NCBI RefSeq assembly: GCF_000009265.1
Contig: NC_008380.1
Span: forward strand, 501,501-565,500
DNA from: Rhizobium johnstonii 3841
GTDB lineage: Bacteria > Pseudomonadota > Alphaproteobacteria > Rhizobiales > Rhizobiaceae
Direction: 5' to 3'
DNA length: 64,000 nt
The notes beneath the pieces are model-generated. The model was not told the DNA's origin. It made no database searches and worked only from the letters and a program-made list of their open reading frames with translations. Below are positions 53,884 through 62,375 of the stretch, one piece after another. The translations under genes were made by a program, and so were the position numbers. Every line of letters starts with the position of its first letter. Within the stretch, counting starts at the first letter, position 1.

Positions 53884-54024
53884 GCCCCTCATCCGGCTGC
53901 CGCCACCTTCTCCCCGCTCGCGGGGCGAAGGCGATATGTCGCGACCTCTCCGTCCCCCGCCCAGCTCTCGCAGGGCACGTCCCCTCGCCCCGTTTTACGG
54001 GGAGAGGGTTAGGGTGAGGGGCAG
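53884..54024 (-). repeat. CCCCTCA/TGAGGGG repeat element, copy D
   Basis: This ~141-bp element has the same inverted orientation as 40222-40363. It runs from TGCCCCTCATCCGGC to TAGGGTGAGGGGCA and contains the CGCCCCGTTTTACGGGGAG stem. It lies in the convergent gap between cutC and the alcohol dehydrogenase gene. Confidence 0.8.
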
Positions 54025-54075
54025 CCGCCGGCGCAAAGCGCACGGAAATCACGTCACGCTTTCGCTGGAAACGCC

Positions 54076-55095
54076 CTAAGCACCAATACTGATCACCGCC
54101 TTGATCAGCCCATTCTTCTCATGCGCCCAGCGCGCGAGATCGCGCGGTGCATCGGCAAGCGTCGTGCGGTGGGTGATGAGCTTGTCCACCGGCACCAGCC
54201 CTTTGGCGATCGAATCCGCGACATGCTCGAAATCGACGCGGGTGGCGTTGCGGCTGCCGATCACCATCATCTCGCGTTTGTGGAATTCGGGATCGGAGAA
54301 GCGGATATCGTCCTTGACGACGCTGACCAGCACCAGTGCGCCGCCATGGGCGACGAAGGAGAAGGCCTTTTCCATCGAAGGGCCGTAACCCGTCGCGTCG
54401 AAGACCACGTCGAAACCGTCGCCATTGGTCTTTTCCCGCACGGCCTCCGCTGTCGCCTCGTTCGCAACGATGCCGGAGGTGAAGCCGAAACGCTCGGACG
54501 CCATCTGCAGCCGCTCGGTGCTGGTATCGAGCAGCGTCACCTCATGTCCTGCGATGCGCGAGAAGATCGCCGCCCCGAGCCCGATAGGCCCGGCGCCGAT
54601 GACGAGCGCCCGTGCTCCCGCATCGGTCATCGAACGGCGCACCGCATGGGCGCCGATCGCCAGGAACTCGGTCGTTGCCGCCGCTTCGAGGCTTACACCT
54701 TTGGCGGCATAGAGGTTCTCGGCCGGAACGCAAATCTCCTCGCAGAAGGCGCCGTCGGTGTGGACGCCGAGCACCTTGATGTTGGTGCAGCAATTCGGCT
54801 TGCCCTGGCGGCAGGCGATACATTGCGCGCAGGAGAGATAGGGATTGACGATGACGGGCGTGCCGACTGCGATAGTGACCCCGTCGCCCGCTTCCAGCAC
54901 CGTTGCCGAGATCTCATGCCCCATCACCCGGGGATATTCGAGGAAGGGATGTTTGCCCTCGAAGATGTGGTAATCGGTGCCGCAGATGCCGACGTGGCTG
55001 ACGGCAAGCCGCACCCAGCCGGCGGCGGGAGCCGCTGGCGAAGGACGCTCGACGATATCGAGCACGCCGGGCTCCCGGCAAAGAACTGCTTTCAT
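54076..55095 (-). CDS. zinc-containing alcohol dehydrogenase family protein
   Basis: This 339-residue medium-chain dehydrogenase has the catalytic zinc ligands in G-I-C-G-T-D-Y-H (C38) and R-V-M-G-H-E (H~59). The structural zinc cluster is C-A-Q-C-I-A-C-R-Q-G-K-P-N-C. The NAD motif is A-L-V-I-G-A-G-P-I-G-L-G-A-A (~163-176). It resembles sugar-acid or polyol dehydrogenases (L-galactonate-5-dehydrogenase/threonine dehydrogenase branch). It is the last gene of a sugar operon, 63 bp after the ABC permease; in an L-fucose pathway it could oxidise a ketodeoxy-fuconate intermediate, but this is inferred. Confidence 0.8.
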   Translation of the reverse strand: MKAVLCREPGVLDIVERPSPAAPAAGWVRLAVSHVGICGTDYHIFEGKHPFLEYPRVMGHEISATVLEAGDGVTIAVGTPVIVNPYLSCAQCIACRQGKPNCCTNIKVLGVHTDGAFCEEICVPAENLYAAKGVSLEAAATTEFLAIGAHAVRRSMTDAGARALVIGAGPIGLGAAIFSRIAGHEVTLLDTSTERLQMASERFGFTSGIVANEATAEAVREKTNGDGFDVVFDATGYGPSMEKAFSFVAHGGALVLVSVVKDDIRFSDPEFHKREMMVIGSRNATRVDFEHVADSIAKGLVPVDKLITHRTTLADAPRDLARWAHEKNGLIKAVISIGA

Positions 55096-55158
55096 GACGG
55101 GTCTCGCATTCCTGGAATGGAAGAAGCCGGCTTGTTCAGGCCGGCTGTCTCTTGTCGC

Positions 55159-56133
55159 TCAATTGCTCCGGCGGCGGCGCAGCTGGTCGAAGAACACGAT
55201 CACGATGATCAGCAGACCGGTGATGATGCGCTGCCAGAAGGAGTTGACGTTCAGAAGGTTCGCGCCGTTGTTGATGGTGGCGAGAATGAAGGCGCCGATC
55301 AGCGGGCCGTGCACCGAGCCGACCGCGCCGAACAGGCTGGTGCCGCCGATGACGGAGGAGGCGATTGCCTGCAGTTCCCAGCCGTCGGCCTGTGTCGCAT
55401 TGCCGATCGCAATGCGCGAGGCAAGCAGCACGCCGACGAAGGCGGCGAAGGAGGCCGAGAGGATGTAGGCAAGGTAGATCATGCCTTTGACGTTGACGCC
55501 GGAAAGGCGTGCCGCCTCGGCGTTCGAACCGACCGCGAAGAGATAGCGGCCCCAACGGCTCAGATGCAGGAAGATGAAGGATGGGACCGCCACCAAGATC
55601 ACCATCCAGAACAAGCTCGGAATACTGAGCAGATCGGCGCGAGCGAAATTGCTGAAGCCCTCATTGGTGATGTTGATCGTCGAACCGTTGGTGATCAACA
55701 GGCCGATGCCGCGCAGCGATGTCAGGGTTGCCAGCGTGATGATGAACGGCGGCAGGCCCATATGCACGATGCCGAAGCCATGGAAGGCGCCAATCGCCAC
55801 ACCCATGAGCAGCGTCAGCGCGATCGCACCCCAGACCGGCACGCCCGCCTGCAGCAGCCAGGCGATGATGACGGTACAGAAGCCGACGATGGCGCCGACC
55901 GAAAGGTCGATGCCGGCGGTGATGATGACGAAGGTCTGGCCAAGCGCCAGGATCGCCGTCATCGCACCCTGCCGCAGCAGGTTGGAGATATTGAGCGGCG
56001 TCCAGAAGCTCGGGGTGACGACGCCAAGCACGATCCAGAGGAAGATCAGCAGGCCGATCAGCGTCAGGCCGAACAGGATGTTCATTTTCCGGCGCGGCGG
56101 CGGCGCGACGATTTCGGTGGGGGTGGCAGTCAT
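55159..56133 (-). CDS. ribose-type sugar ABC transporter permease
   Basis: This 324-residue inner-membrane protein has ~9 membrane segments and the BPD_transp_2 signature L-G-Q-T-F-V-I-I-T-A-G-I-D-L-S-V-G (~66-82), with the S-S-V-I-G-G-T-S-L-F-G-A-V-G-S coupling loop. The operon also encodes a two-domain ATPase and a binding protein, completing the sugar importer. The likely substrate is L-fucose, from the mutarotase and dehydrogenase genes in the same cluster. Confidence 0.83.
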   Translation of the reverse strand: MTATPTEIVAPPPRRKMNILFGLTLIGLLIFLWIVLGVVTPSFWTPLNISNLLRQGAMTAILALGQTFVIITAGIDLSVGAIVGFCTVIIAWLLQAGVPVWGAIALTLLMGVAIGAFHGFGIVHMGLPPFIITLATLTSLRGIGLLITNGSTINITNEGFSNFARADLLSIPSLFWMVILVAVPSFIFLHLSRWGRYLFAVGSNAEAARLSGVNVKGMIYLAYILSASFAAFVGVLLASRIAIGNATQADGWELQAIASSVIGGTSLFGAVGSVHGPLIGAFILATINNGANLLNVNSFWQRIITGLLIIVIVFFDQLRRRRSN

Positions 56134-56160
56134 GAATTTTCTCCCTCTTATTCTTTTGGC

Positions 56161-57714
56161 TCAGACGCCGATCGCTTCGCTGAGCACTTCTTCATGCGTC
56201 GCCGCGTGATAATCATGGCTCGCGACGATTTTGCCGGCGCGGAAGACGTGCAGCCGGTCGGCCAGTTCGTAGACCTCGGGCAGGTAGGAGGAGATCAGGA
56301 TGATGCCGGCGCCGTCCTTCAGAAGCTTGGCGAACAGCCGATAGATTTCCGCCTTGGTGCCGACGTCGACGCCGACGGTCGGCTCGTCGAAGATGAAAAG
56401 CCGGGCGCCATGGCTCAGCCACTTGCCGATGACGATCTTCTGCTGGTTGCCGCCCGACATGCTGGAGGCCGGAACGCGCCGGCTCGGCGTCTTGATGCTG
56501 AGATTGCGGATCTGCTGGTCGGCATTGGCCGATTCGCGCGTGTGATTGATCACCGGACCGTGGCTCAGCCGCCCGAACACCGGCAGGTTGATGTTGAGGC
56601 CGATCGACTGGTTGAGGCAAAGCCCCTGGTCGCGCCGGCTTTCCGGCGCCAGCGCAATGCCGAGCTCCATCGCCGTGCGTTCGTTGCGGATGTCGACACG
56701 CTTGCCCATCCACTGGACATCGCCTGATGTCGTCGGCTGGCGGCCATAGAGCCCGAGCGCGAATTCGCTGCGTCCGGCGCCGATCAGGCCATAGAGCCCG
56801 ACGATCTGCCCGGCCTTGACACTCAGCGACACGTCATTGAAGCCCGGACCGGAAAGGCCGTTGACGGCAAGGATCGTCTCGCCGATCGCAATCTCTTCCT
56901 TGTGGTAGATCTGTTCGATCGAGCGGTTGATCATCAGCGCGATCAGCTCGGCGTCGTTGGTCTCGCCGATCAGGCGGGTCCCGACATGCGTGCCGTCGCG
57001 CAGCACCGAGACACGGTCGGCAAGCTCGAAGACTTCCTCCATGCGGTGGCTGATATAGACGATGGTGACGCCTTCACCCTGCAGGCGGCGGATCAGCTTG
57101 AAGAGCTGCGCCGATTCTTGGCGCGTCAGATAGGCTGTGGGTTCGTCGAAGATCAGGAACTGCGTGCCGCGCATCGCCGCGCGCGCCGTCGCCACCAGCT
57201 GCTGCTGACCGATCGTCAGTGAGCTCAACAGCGCACCGGCCGGCAGGCCGAAGCCGAGATCGTCGAGCACGGCCTGCGCCATCTTCTCCATCTGTTTCTT
57301 GCGCATCAGGCCGAAGCGGTTGACCTCGTCGCCGAGGAAAAGATTGGCGGCGACCGTCAGGTGCCGGCAGAGCACGACCTCCTGGTGGACGGCGTTGATG
57401 CCGCGGGCGATCGCTTCGTTCGGCGTCGCCAGCGCCACCGGCTGGCCGCACCACAACACCTCGCCGGCGGTGCGGGTGATGACGCCTGTCAGTAATTTGA
57501 TGAGGGTGGATTTGCCGGCGCCGTTTTCGCCGACGATGGCGTGGATTTCGCCGGCAAGAAAGGTCAGCGTCGCTGGCTTCAGCGCCTGCACATGACCGTA
57601 ATTCTTCTGCAGGCCCTTGAGTTCGAGGATAGGCGATCCGGCGGGAATTCGATTGGCTTCTTTCAGCGTCGCACTGTCATCATGGCGATGACTGACCTCT
57701 TCCAGTCCGATCAT
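56161..57714 (-). CDS. sugar ABC transporter ATP-binding protein (two domains)
   Basis: The ATG at 57714 follows AAGGAGGAGAGG. The 517-residue protein has two ATPase domains. Domain 1 has an intact Walker A GENGAGKST (~62) and Walker B F-L-I-F-D-E-P-T; its signature region, L-S-S-L-T-I-G-Q-Q-Q-L, is the usual variant of the sugar (RbsA/XylG) class. Domain 2 has a degenerate Walker A (Y-G-L-I-G-A-G-R-S) and an intact M-S-G-G-N-Q-Q-K signature, again normal for this class. It energises the importer formed with the permease downstream. Confidence 0.85.
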   Translation of the reverse strand: MIGLEEVSHRHDDSATLKEANRIPAGSPILELKGLQKNYGHVQALKPATLTFLAGEIHAIVGENGAGKSTLIKLLTGVITRTAGEVLWCGQPVALATPNEAIARGINAVHQEVVLCRHLTVAANLFLGDEVNRFGLMRKKQMEKMAQAVLDDLGFGLPAGALLSSLTIGQQQLVATARAAMRGTQFLIFDEPTAYLTRQESAQLFKLIRRLQGEGVTIVYISHRMEEVFELADRVSVLRDGTHVGTRLIGETNDAELIALMINRSIEQIYHKEEIAIGETILAVNGLSGPGFNDVSLSVKAGQIVGLYGLIGAGRSEFALGLYGRQPTTSGDVQWMGKRVDIRNERTAMELGIALAPESRRDQGLCLNQSIGLNINLPVFGRLSHGPVINHTRESANADQQIRNLSIKTPSRRVPASSMSGGNQQKIVIGKWLSHGARLFIFDEPTVGVDVGTKAEIYRLFAKLLKDGAGIILISSYLPEVYELADRLHVFRAGKIVASHDYHAATHEEVLSEAIGV

Positions 57715-57779
57715 GGGACCTCTCCTCCTTGTGTCGCGTCTGCTCTCCATCCCCCGCAAAACATAGCACGGATGGAAAA

Positions 57780-57810
57780 GGCCGCGCCGGTTTTTGAAGC
57801 CGGCGCGGCC
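57780..57810 (-). terminator. attenuator hairpin between binding protein and ATPase genes
   Basis: GGCCGCGCCGG (57780-57790) pairs with CCGGCGCGGCC (57800-57810), an 11-bp perfect GC stem located 13 bp after the binding-protein stop. On the transcribed minus strand the nucleotides after the stem are T-poor, so it probably stabilises the upstream message. Confidence 0.65.
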
Positions 57811-57822
57811 TGTCTGTCGTTG

Positions 57823-58812
57823 TTACTTGATCTTCGGGTTCAGCAGCGCGTCGATCTTCGGATCGGCCATATTTGCCTTGGTGACGAGGTTTGCGCCGGT
57901 GTCGACATTTTCTTCGACCTTCTCGCCCTTGGAGACGGCAAGCGCGGTCTTCACGCCGTCATAACCCATGCGGTATGGGTCCTGAACGACGAGGCCGGCA
58001 ATCGCACCATCCTTGAGGAAGCCGACTGTCTTGTCGTCGCTGTCGAAGCCGATCACCTTGATCTTTTCGCCGAGCTTGTTTTCGGCGATCGCCTGGCCAA
58101 CGCCCTGCGCCAGGATCAGATTCGAGGCGAAGACGCCGACGAGGTTCGGGTTTGCCGTGATCAGGTCGGTCATCATGTTGAGGCCGGTCGTTGCCTGGCC
58201 GTCGCCATACTTGTCGGCGATGACCTTCAGACCCGGATATTTGGTCTTCACCTGATCCAGGAAGCCTTCGCGGCGCTGTTCCAGCGAGCCGACGCCCGGA
58301 AGGTTGGTGAGGATGACGATTTCGCCCTCTTCCTTACCCGACATTCCCTTGATGGCGGCAGCCAGACCATCGGCTGCGATGCGACCGCCCTGGACGTTGT
58401 CGGTCGTCAGGAACGATTTGAACGCCTTGGAGTCGGCACCGGAGTCGATGCCGATGATCGGAACCGACTTGGCGGCTTCATCGATCGGCTTGCCGAGCGC
58501 CTTGAATTCGGTCGGCGAAATGATGACAGCGGCCGGCTTGCCGGCAACGGCGTTCTCCAGAATGCTGATCTGGCCGTTGACGTCGGATTCGGCCTGTGCG
58601 CCGAGTTCCGGTACGTTGACGCCGAGATCCTGGCCGGCCTTGCGGGCGCCGGCGAGAACGATCTGCCAATAGAAGGACGTCGTGTCCTTGACGATGATCG
58701 GGATCGTCACGTCGGCTGCAAACGACGGTGCCGGCATCGCCGTGGCGATGACTGCGGCACCTGCAAGCGCGGTAAAGGCGCGGCGGGACAGAAGGGATTT
58801 CACGATACTCAT
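57823..58812 (-). CDS. sugar-binding periplasmic protein
   Basis: The ATG at 58812 follows GAGAGGAGAACCC. The 329-residue protein has a signal peptide with twin arginines in S-R-R-A-F-T-A-L-A-G-A-A-V, which may use Tat; cleavage is near S-F-A-AD. The ribose/galactose-binding fold is shown by I-P-I-I-V-K-D-T-T-S-F-Y-W, V-I-I-S-P-T-E-F, I-I-G-I-D-S-G and V-I-G-F-D-S-D-D. It delivers sugar to the ABC transporter encoded downstream. A shared 22-bp motif lies 65-86 bp upstream of the start. Confidence 0.83.
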   Translation of the reverse strand: MSIVKSLLSRRAFTALAGAAVIATAMPAPSFAADVTIPIIVKDTTSFYWQIVLAGARKAGQDLGVNVPELGAQAESDVNGQISILENAVAGKPAAVIISPTEFKALGKPIDEAAKSVPIIGIDSGADSKAFKSFLTTDNVQGGRIAADGLAAAIKGMSGKEEGEIVILTNLPGVGSLEQRREGFLDQVKTKYPGLKVIADKYGDGQATTGLNMMTDLITANPNLVGVFASNLILAQGVGQAIAENKLGEKIKVIGFDSDDKTVGFLKDGAIAGLVVQDPYRMGYDGVKTALAVSKGEKVEENVDTGANLVTKANMADPKIDALLNPKIK

Positions 58813-58876
58813 AAGGGTTCTCCTCTCAGGGTGCGTTCTCCTCCAAATAAATCGGCCGCTGAACGCAGGCGGACGA

Positions 58877-58898
58877 TTTTTATCGATAAAAAACATTT
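58877..58898 (-). promoter_or_regulatory. candidate fucose-regulon operator, site 1
   Basis: The 22-bp sequence beginning TTTTTATCGATAAA contains the perfect palindrome TTTATCGATAAA (58879-58890) and ends in AAACATTT. It matches 19 of 22 positions at 62203-62224. It lies upstream of the binding-protein gene in an AT-rich stretch. Confidence 0.6.
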
Positions 58899-59020
58899 GC
58901 CAGGTGAAGCTAGCCGAGGCGCAATCAAATTGCAAGAGCGCCAAACCGGCTTTTTTGCTTTGGTAAACTCCCGCCAAGCAACTGATTTCATTCCAATACA
59001 ACGATACCCTAAAATAGGTA

Positions 59021-59467
59021 TCAGGCTTGATCGACCTCGTGCGGATGGACGACGCCCTTTTTCAAAATCAGGTTGCCGTACAGCCGGAATTCCGTCGTCG
59101 CGACGATGTAGGTGGCCTTGCGAGCCATCGCATAAAACGCAAAACGCTCCACCGGCACGATGCGGAAATCGCCGGCGTGTTTGGAAACGATCTGCTGGAA
59201 TTCGGTGCAGACCTCGGGCATCGCATCGGGATCGCCGACCACCTCCATCCGCCATGCCGCTTCCGGCACGAAAGTGTCGAGCGGCATATGCGTCAGAATG
59301 GCCTCGGCCATCGCGGTGGCGCTGACGCCGTCGGCGCGAATGACAGGCGGACCCATCGAGCCCGAGGGAAAATTGGCGTCCGATATGACGATGTCGTCGC
59401 CATGTCCCATGGTCTTCAGCGCATGGAGCAGGTCGGGGCCAAGCAGCGGATGAATACCCTTGAGCAT
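59021..59467 (-). CDS. fucU: L-fucose mutarotase, FucU family
   Basis: This 148-residue cytosolic enzyme interconverts fucose anomers. It has M-L-K-G-I-H-P-L-L, the catalytic histidine in M-G-H-G-D-D-I-V-I-S-D-A-N-F-P (~20-34), a Y segment and the C-terminal L-Y-G-N-L-I-L-K-K-G-V-V, the RbsD/FucU family ending. The D-A-N-F-P motif is typical of fucose-type members. It lies 9 bp after the aldo/keto reductase gene. It is a paralogue of the mutarotase at 24074. Confidence 0.8.
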   Translation of the reverse strand: MLKGIHPLLGPDLLHALKTMGHGDDIVISDANFPSGSMGPPVIRADGVSATAMAEAILTHMPLDTFVPEAAWRMEVVGDPDAMPEVCTEFQQIVSKHAGDFRIVPVERFAFYAMARKATYIVATTEFRLYGNLILKKGVVHPHEVDQA

Positions 59468-59476
59468 AATCTCTCC

Positions 59477-60499
59477 TCAGACTCGCACGGCTTCGGCGCC
59501 GAGCGGCGGCGCGACCAGCGTATAGGGTTCGAATTCGGCATAGATCTCGTCGGCAAGCCGCGGCTCGACGATCTCCATATTGCGCGTGAGGCTCGACGGC
59601 TTGGCCGTGCCGATCAGCACCGATGCGACGATCGCCTCGCGCAGCGGAAACTGCAGGGCGGGCGCCGCCAGCGGCACGCCGTGGCGATTGGCGATCGCCT
59701 CCATGGCGCCGACCTTGGCAAGCACGTCGTCATCAGCCGGCATATAGTCGAAATGCGAACCCGGCACCGGGCCGGTGGCGAGAATGCCGGAGTTGAAGAC
59801 GCCGCCGACAACGAGCGAGGTGCCCTTCTCTCGGCAGAGCGGCAGCAGTTCGGCGACCGCCGAGCGGTCGAGCAGCGTGTAGCGGCCGGCGAGCAGAATG
59901 CAGTCGAGATCGGAATGGCGCGTGACGTCGAGGCAGACGGGCACTTCGTTGACGCCGAGGCCGAAGGCGGAGATCGCGCCAGACGACTTCAGTTCCTCCA
60001 GCGCCTTCACGCCGGAATCGAGAAACTGCTTCTGGTGGACCGCATTCTTCGCCGCGCCATGTGTATAGACGCCGAGATCGTGCACATAGAGAATATCGAT
60101 GCGGTTGAGGCCGAGCCGCGCATAGCTGAATTCGACCGAGCGCATGATACCGTCATAAGAATAGTCGTAATCGGCATCGAAGGAGAGCGGGTCGACATAG
60201 CTGTAGTCGGGCACCGTGCCGGTCGGCACCGGCCGAAGTAGCCGGCCGACCTTGGTGGACAGCACGTAAGACCCATCCGGCTGGTCGCGCAGGAAATCGC
60301 CGACCCGCCGTTCGGCAAGGCCGAGCCCATACCAGGGCGCCACGTCGAAATAGCGGATGCCGCTGTCCCAGGCCGCCTGCAGCGTGTCCATCGCCACCTC
60401 GCGCGGGCAGGCGCGGTAGAGACCGCCGAGAGCGGCTGCGCCGAAACTGATTTCGGTCACCTCCAGCTTGGTCTTGCCGATCCGTCTCGTCTTCATCAT
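59477..60499 (-). CDS. aldo/keto reductase, L-fucose dehydrogenase-like
   Basis: The ATG at 60499 follows GCGAGGAGG. The 340-residue protein has I-S-F-G-A-A-A-L-G-G-L-Y, Y-F-D-V-A-P-W-Y-G-L-G-L-A-E (catalytic D/Y ~55-62), the lysine in V-L-S-T-K-V-G-R-L and D-I-L-Y-V-H-D. This matches the D-threo-aldose 1-dehydrogenase / L-fucose dehydrogenase class, which oxidises L-fucose or L-galactose at C1 to a lactone. It is followed by fucU at 9 bp, fitting the pathway. The substrate assignment is from family and context. Confidence 0.78.
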   Translation of the reverse strand: MMKTRRIGKTKLEVTEISFGAAALGGLYRACPREVAMDTLQAAWDSGIRYFDVAPWYGLGLAERRVGDFLRDQPDGSYVLSTKVGRLLRPVPTGTVPDYSYVDPLSFDADYDYSYDGIMRSVEFSYARLGLNRIDILYVHDLGVYTHGAAKNAVHQKQFLDSGVKALEELKSSGAISAFGLGVNEVPVCLDVTRHSDLDCILLAGRYTLLDRSAVAELLPLCREKGTSLVVGGVFNSGILATGPVPGSHFDYMPADDDVLAKVGAMEAIANRHGVPLAAPALQFPLREAIVASVLIGTAKPSSLTRNMEIVEPRLADEIYAEFEPYTLVAPPLGAEAVRV

Positions 60500-60535
60500 G
60501 CCTCCTCGCGAAGAACTTGAGCTTGGTCTAGGGAG

Positions 60536-60635
60536 CAATCCCAGGAAAAGTGTGAAGCGGTTTTCCGCCCGGGATTGCGTACTTCAAATCAATCCCAGGA
60601 AAAGTGTGAAGCGGTTTTCCGCCCGGGATTGCGTA
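60536..60635 (-). repeat. two identical 46-bp tandem repeats
   Basis: Copies at 60536-60581 and 60590-60635 are identical over 46 bp, each starting CAATCCCAGGAAAAGTGTG and ending GGGATTGCGTA, separated by 8 bp. Each is itself an inverted CAATCCC...GGGATTG unit and is a diverged member of the AGCAATTCC repeat family. They fill the gap between the UxaA-type and aldo/keto reductase genes. Confidence 0.8.
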
Positions 60636-60646
60636 AAACAAAAAGG

Positions 60647-62149
60647 TCAGAGCGTCGCACCGAGATGCCAGGGCACGAATTCATTGTCGCCGTAGCCGAA
60701 GAGCTCGCTCTTGGTCTTCTTGCCCGAGGCCGTATCGACGATGAGGTCGAAGATCTCGCGGCCCTTGCCGCTGATCGTCGCGTCGCCGGTGGCGATCGTG
60801 CCGCAATCGATGTCCATATCCTCTTCCATCGAGGCATAGAGCGCCGAATTGCTGGAAAGCTTCAGCGACGGCGCCGGCCGGCAACCGAAGCAACTGCCGC
60901 GGCCTGTGGTAAAGGCGATCATGTTTGCCCCGCCGGCCACCTGGCCGGTCGCCGAGACCGGGTCGTAGCCGGGCGTGTCCATGAAGACGAGGCCGGGGGC
61001 CGTGACCCGCTCGGCATAACCATAGACCGCCGTCAGCGGCGAACGCCCGCCCTTGGCAACCGCGCCGAGCGACTTTTCGAGAATGGTGGTGAGCCCGCCG
61101 CGCTTGTTGCCGGGCGAGGGGTTGTTGTCGAGCGAGGCGCCGTGCAGGGCGACATAATCTTCCCACCAGGCAATCTTGTCGTCGAGCTTCTTTGCCACCT
61201 CGTCGCTGACGGCGCGGCTGCGCAGCAGATGTTCCGCACCATAGATTTCCGAGGTCTCCGACAGGATCGCCGTGCCGCCGGCTGCTGCCAGCAGATCGGC
61301 CGCGACACCCAGCGCCGGATTGGCGGTGATGCCGGAAAAGCCGTCCGAGCCGCCGCATTGCAGACCGATGATGATCTCGCCGATCGACATCGGCACGCGC
61401 TTTTCCTTGCCGACATCGGCGGCAATTTCGCGCAGCATGCCCATGGCGCGCTCCACCGCGCGGCGCGAGCCGCCGGCATCCTGGATGTTGAAATGCCGCT
61501 TGGAGGCGCCCGCACCACTCTGGCCGTAAAGCGTCAGCTGGTTGACCTCGCAGCCGAGGCCGATCATCAGCACGCCGCCGAAATTCACGTGTCTGGTGTA
61601 GCCGGCCAGCGTCCGGTGCAGCACGTTCATGCCGTCGCCGGTCGAGCTCATGCCGCAGCCCTGGTCGTGCACGATCGGCACGAAACCGTCGATGCCTTCA
61701 TAATGCGGCAGGATCGTCCGGTTCGCCTCGTCGGCGATCGCCCGGCAGACCGTGGTGGAACAGTTCACGCTGGCGATGATGCCGATATAGTTGCGGGTCG
61801 CGGCCCGCCCATCGGCGCGGCGATAGCCCATGAAGGTGCGCCCGACGTCGTCGGCTGTGGCCGTTTCCGGCGCCGAATTGGCGGTCGCCGCCAGCCGGTC
61901 GTTTTCGAAATGCAGGTTGTGGCTGTGCACATGGTCGCCGGCCTTGACCTCGGCCGTCGTGCGGCCGATCGCCTGTCCGTATTTCACCACGGGTGACCCG
62001 AGCGGAATATCCGCTATCGCCACCTTGTGGCCGGGGTCGATCTTCTCACGGGTCTGAATGCCGGCAACCGTCGAACCCGGCGCGATTGCCGCCGTTGCGA
62101 CCGCGACATTGTCGCCGGCCGAAAGGATGATCCAAGGCAGTTTGTCCAA
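60647..62149 (-). CDS. UxaA-family sugar-acid dehydratase
   Basis: The TTG at 62149 has AGGGAGA six bases upstream; an ATG at 62179 is less well placed. The 500-residue protein has a short N-terminal SAF domain (~1-90). A catalytic altronate/galactarate-dehydratase domain follows, with cysteines in S-V-N-C-S-T-T-V-C, D-Q-G-C-G-M, G-L-G-C-E-V-N, L-Q-C-G-G-S-D-G-F-S-G and R-G-S-C-F-G-C. Related enzymes use iron to dehydrate hexonates. In this cluster the likely substrate is L-fuconate or a similar acid; altronate is the alternative. Confidence 0.78.
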   Translation of the reverse strand: MDKLPWIILSAGDNVAVATAAIAPGSTVAGIQTREKIDPGHKVAIADIPLGSPVVKYGQAIGRTTAEVKAGDHVHSHNLHFENDRLAATANSAPETATADDVGRTFMGYRRADGRAATRNYIGIIASVNCSTTVCRAIADEANRTILPHYEGIDGFVPIVHDQGCGMSSTGDGMNVLHRTLAGYTRHVNFGGVLMIGLGCEVNQLTLYGQSGAGASKRHFNIQDAGGSRRAVERAMGMLREIAADVGKEKRVPMSIGEIIIGLQCGGSDGFSGITANPALGVAADLLAAAGGTAILSETSEIYGAEHLLRSRAVSDEVAKKLDDKIAWWEDYVALHGASLDNNPSPGNKRGGLTTILEKSLGAVAKGGRSPLTAVYGYAERVTAPGLVFMDTPGYDPVSATGQVAGGANMIAFTTGRGSCFGCRPAPSLKLSSNSALYASMEEDMDIDCGTIATGDATISGKGREIFDLIVDTASGKKTKSELFGYGDNEFVPWHLGATL

Positions 62150-62202
62150 TTTATTCTCCCTGGGAAAGGCTCGCTGCATCGGCGAAAGCGCATTGATTTT
62201 GT

Positions 62203-62224
62203 TTTTTATCTACAATAAACATTT
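62203..62224 (+). promoter_or_regulatory. candidate fucose-regulon operator, site 2
   Basis: The 22-bp sequence beginning TTTTTATCTACAATAAA and ending in ACATTT differs from 58877-58898 at three positions. It lies between the divergent UxaA-type gene and the GntR gene, 54-75 bp upstream of the former. Confidence 0.6.
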
Positions 62225-62375
62225 TCAAGTCAACGGGAATATTGATCCTGTGGACGAGGGAGGCAATGAGCCGCAGGCGACCGGAAATAAGCTAAAGGTC
62301 GTTTGAACAAGCCCCGGTCTGTTCTGCCCTGCTTTGAAGCGGAACGACGGTCACGAGGGCGGAAAGCGGGGTCTG

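Noticed and set aside
54121..56727. Long open frame (868 codons) on the plus strand
   Set aside because: It is antisense to the alcohol dehydrogenase, permease and ATPase genes, and is D/H/R/G-rich without any domain.
57541..59325. Open frame (594 codons) on the plus strand
   Set aside because: It is antisense to the sugar-binding protein gene, and its composition follows the reverse of that gene's codons.
60536..60635. Tandem repeats as a CRISPR or attachment site
   Set aside because: There are two copies only, with an 8-bp gap; they are diverged members of a dispersed repeat family, and no integrase is nearby.
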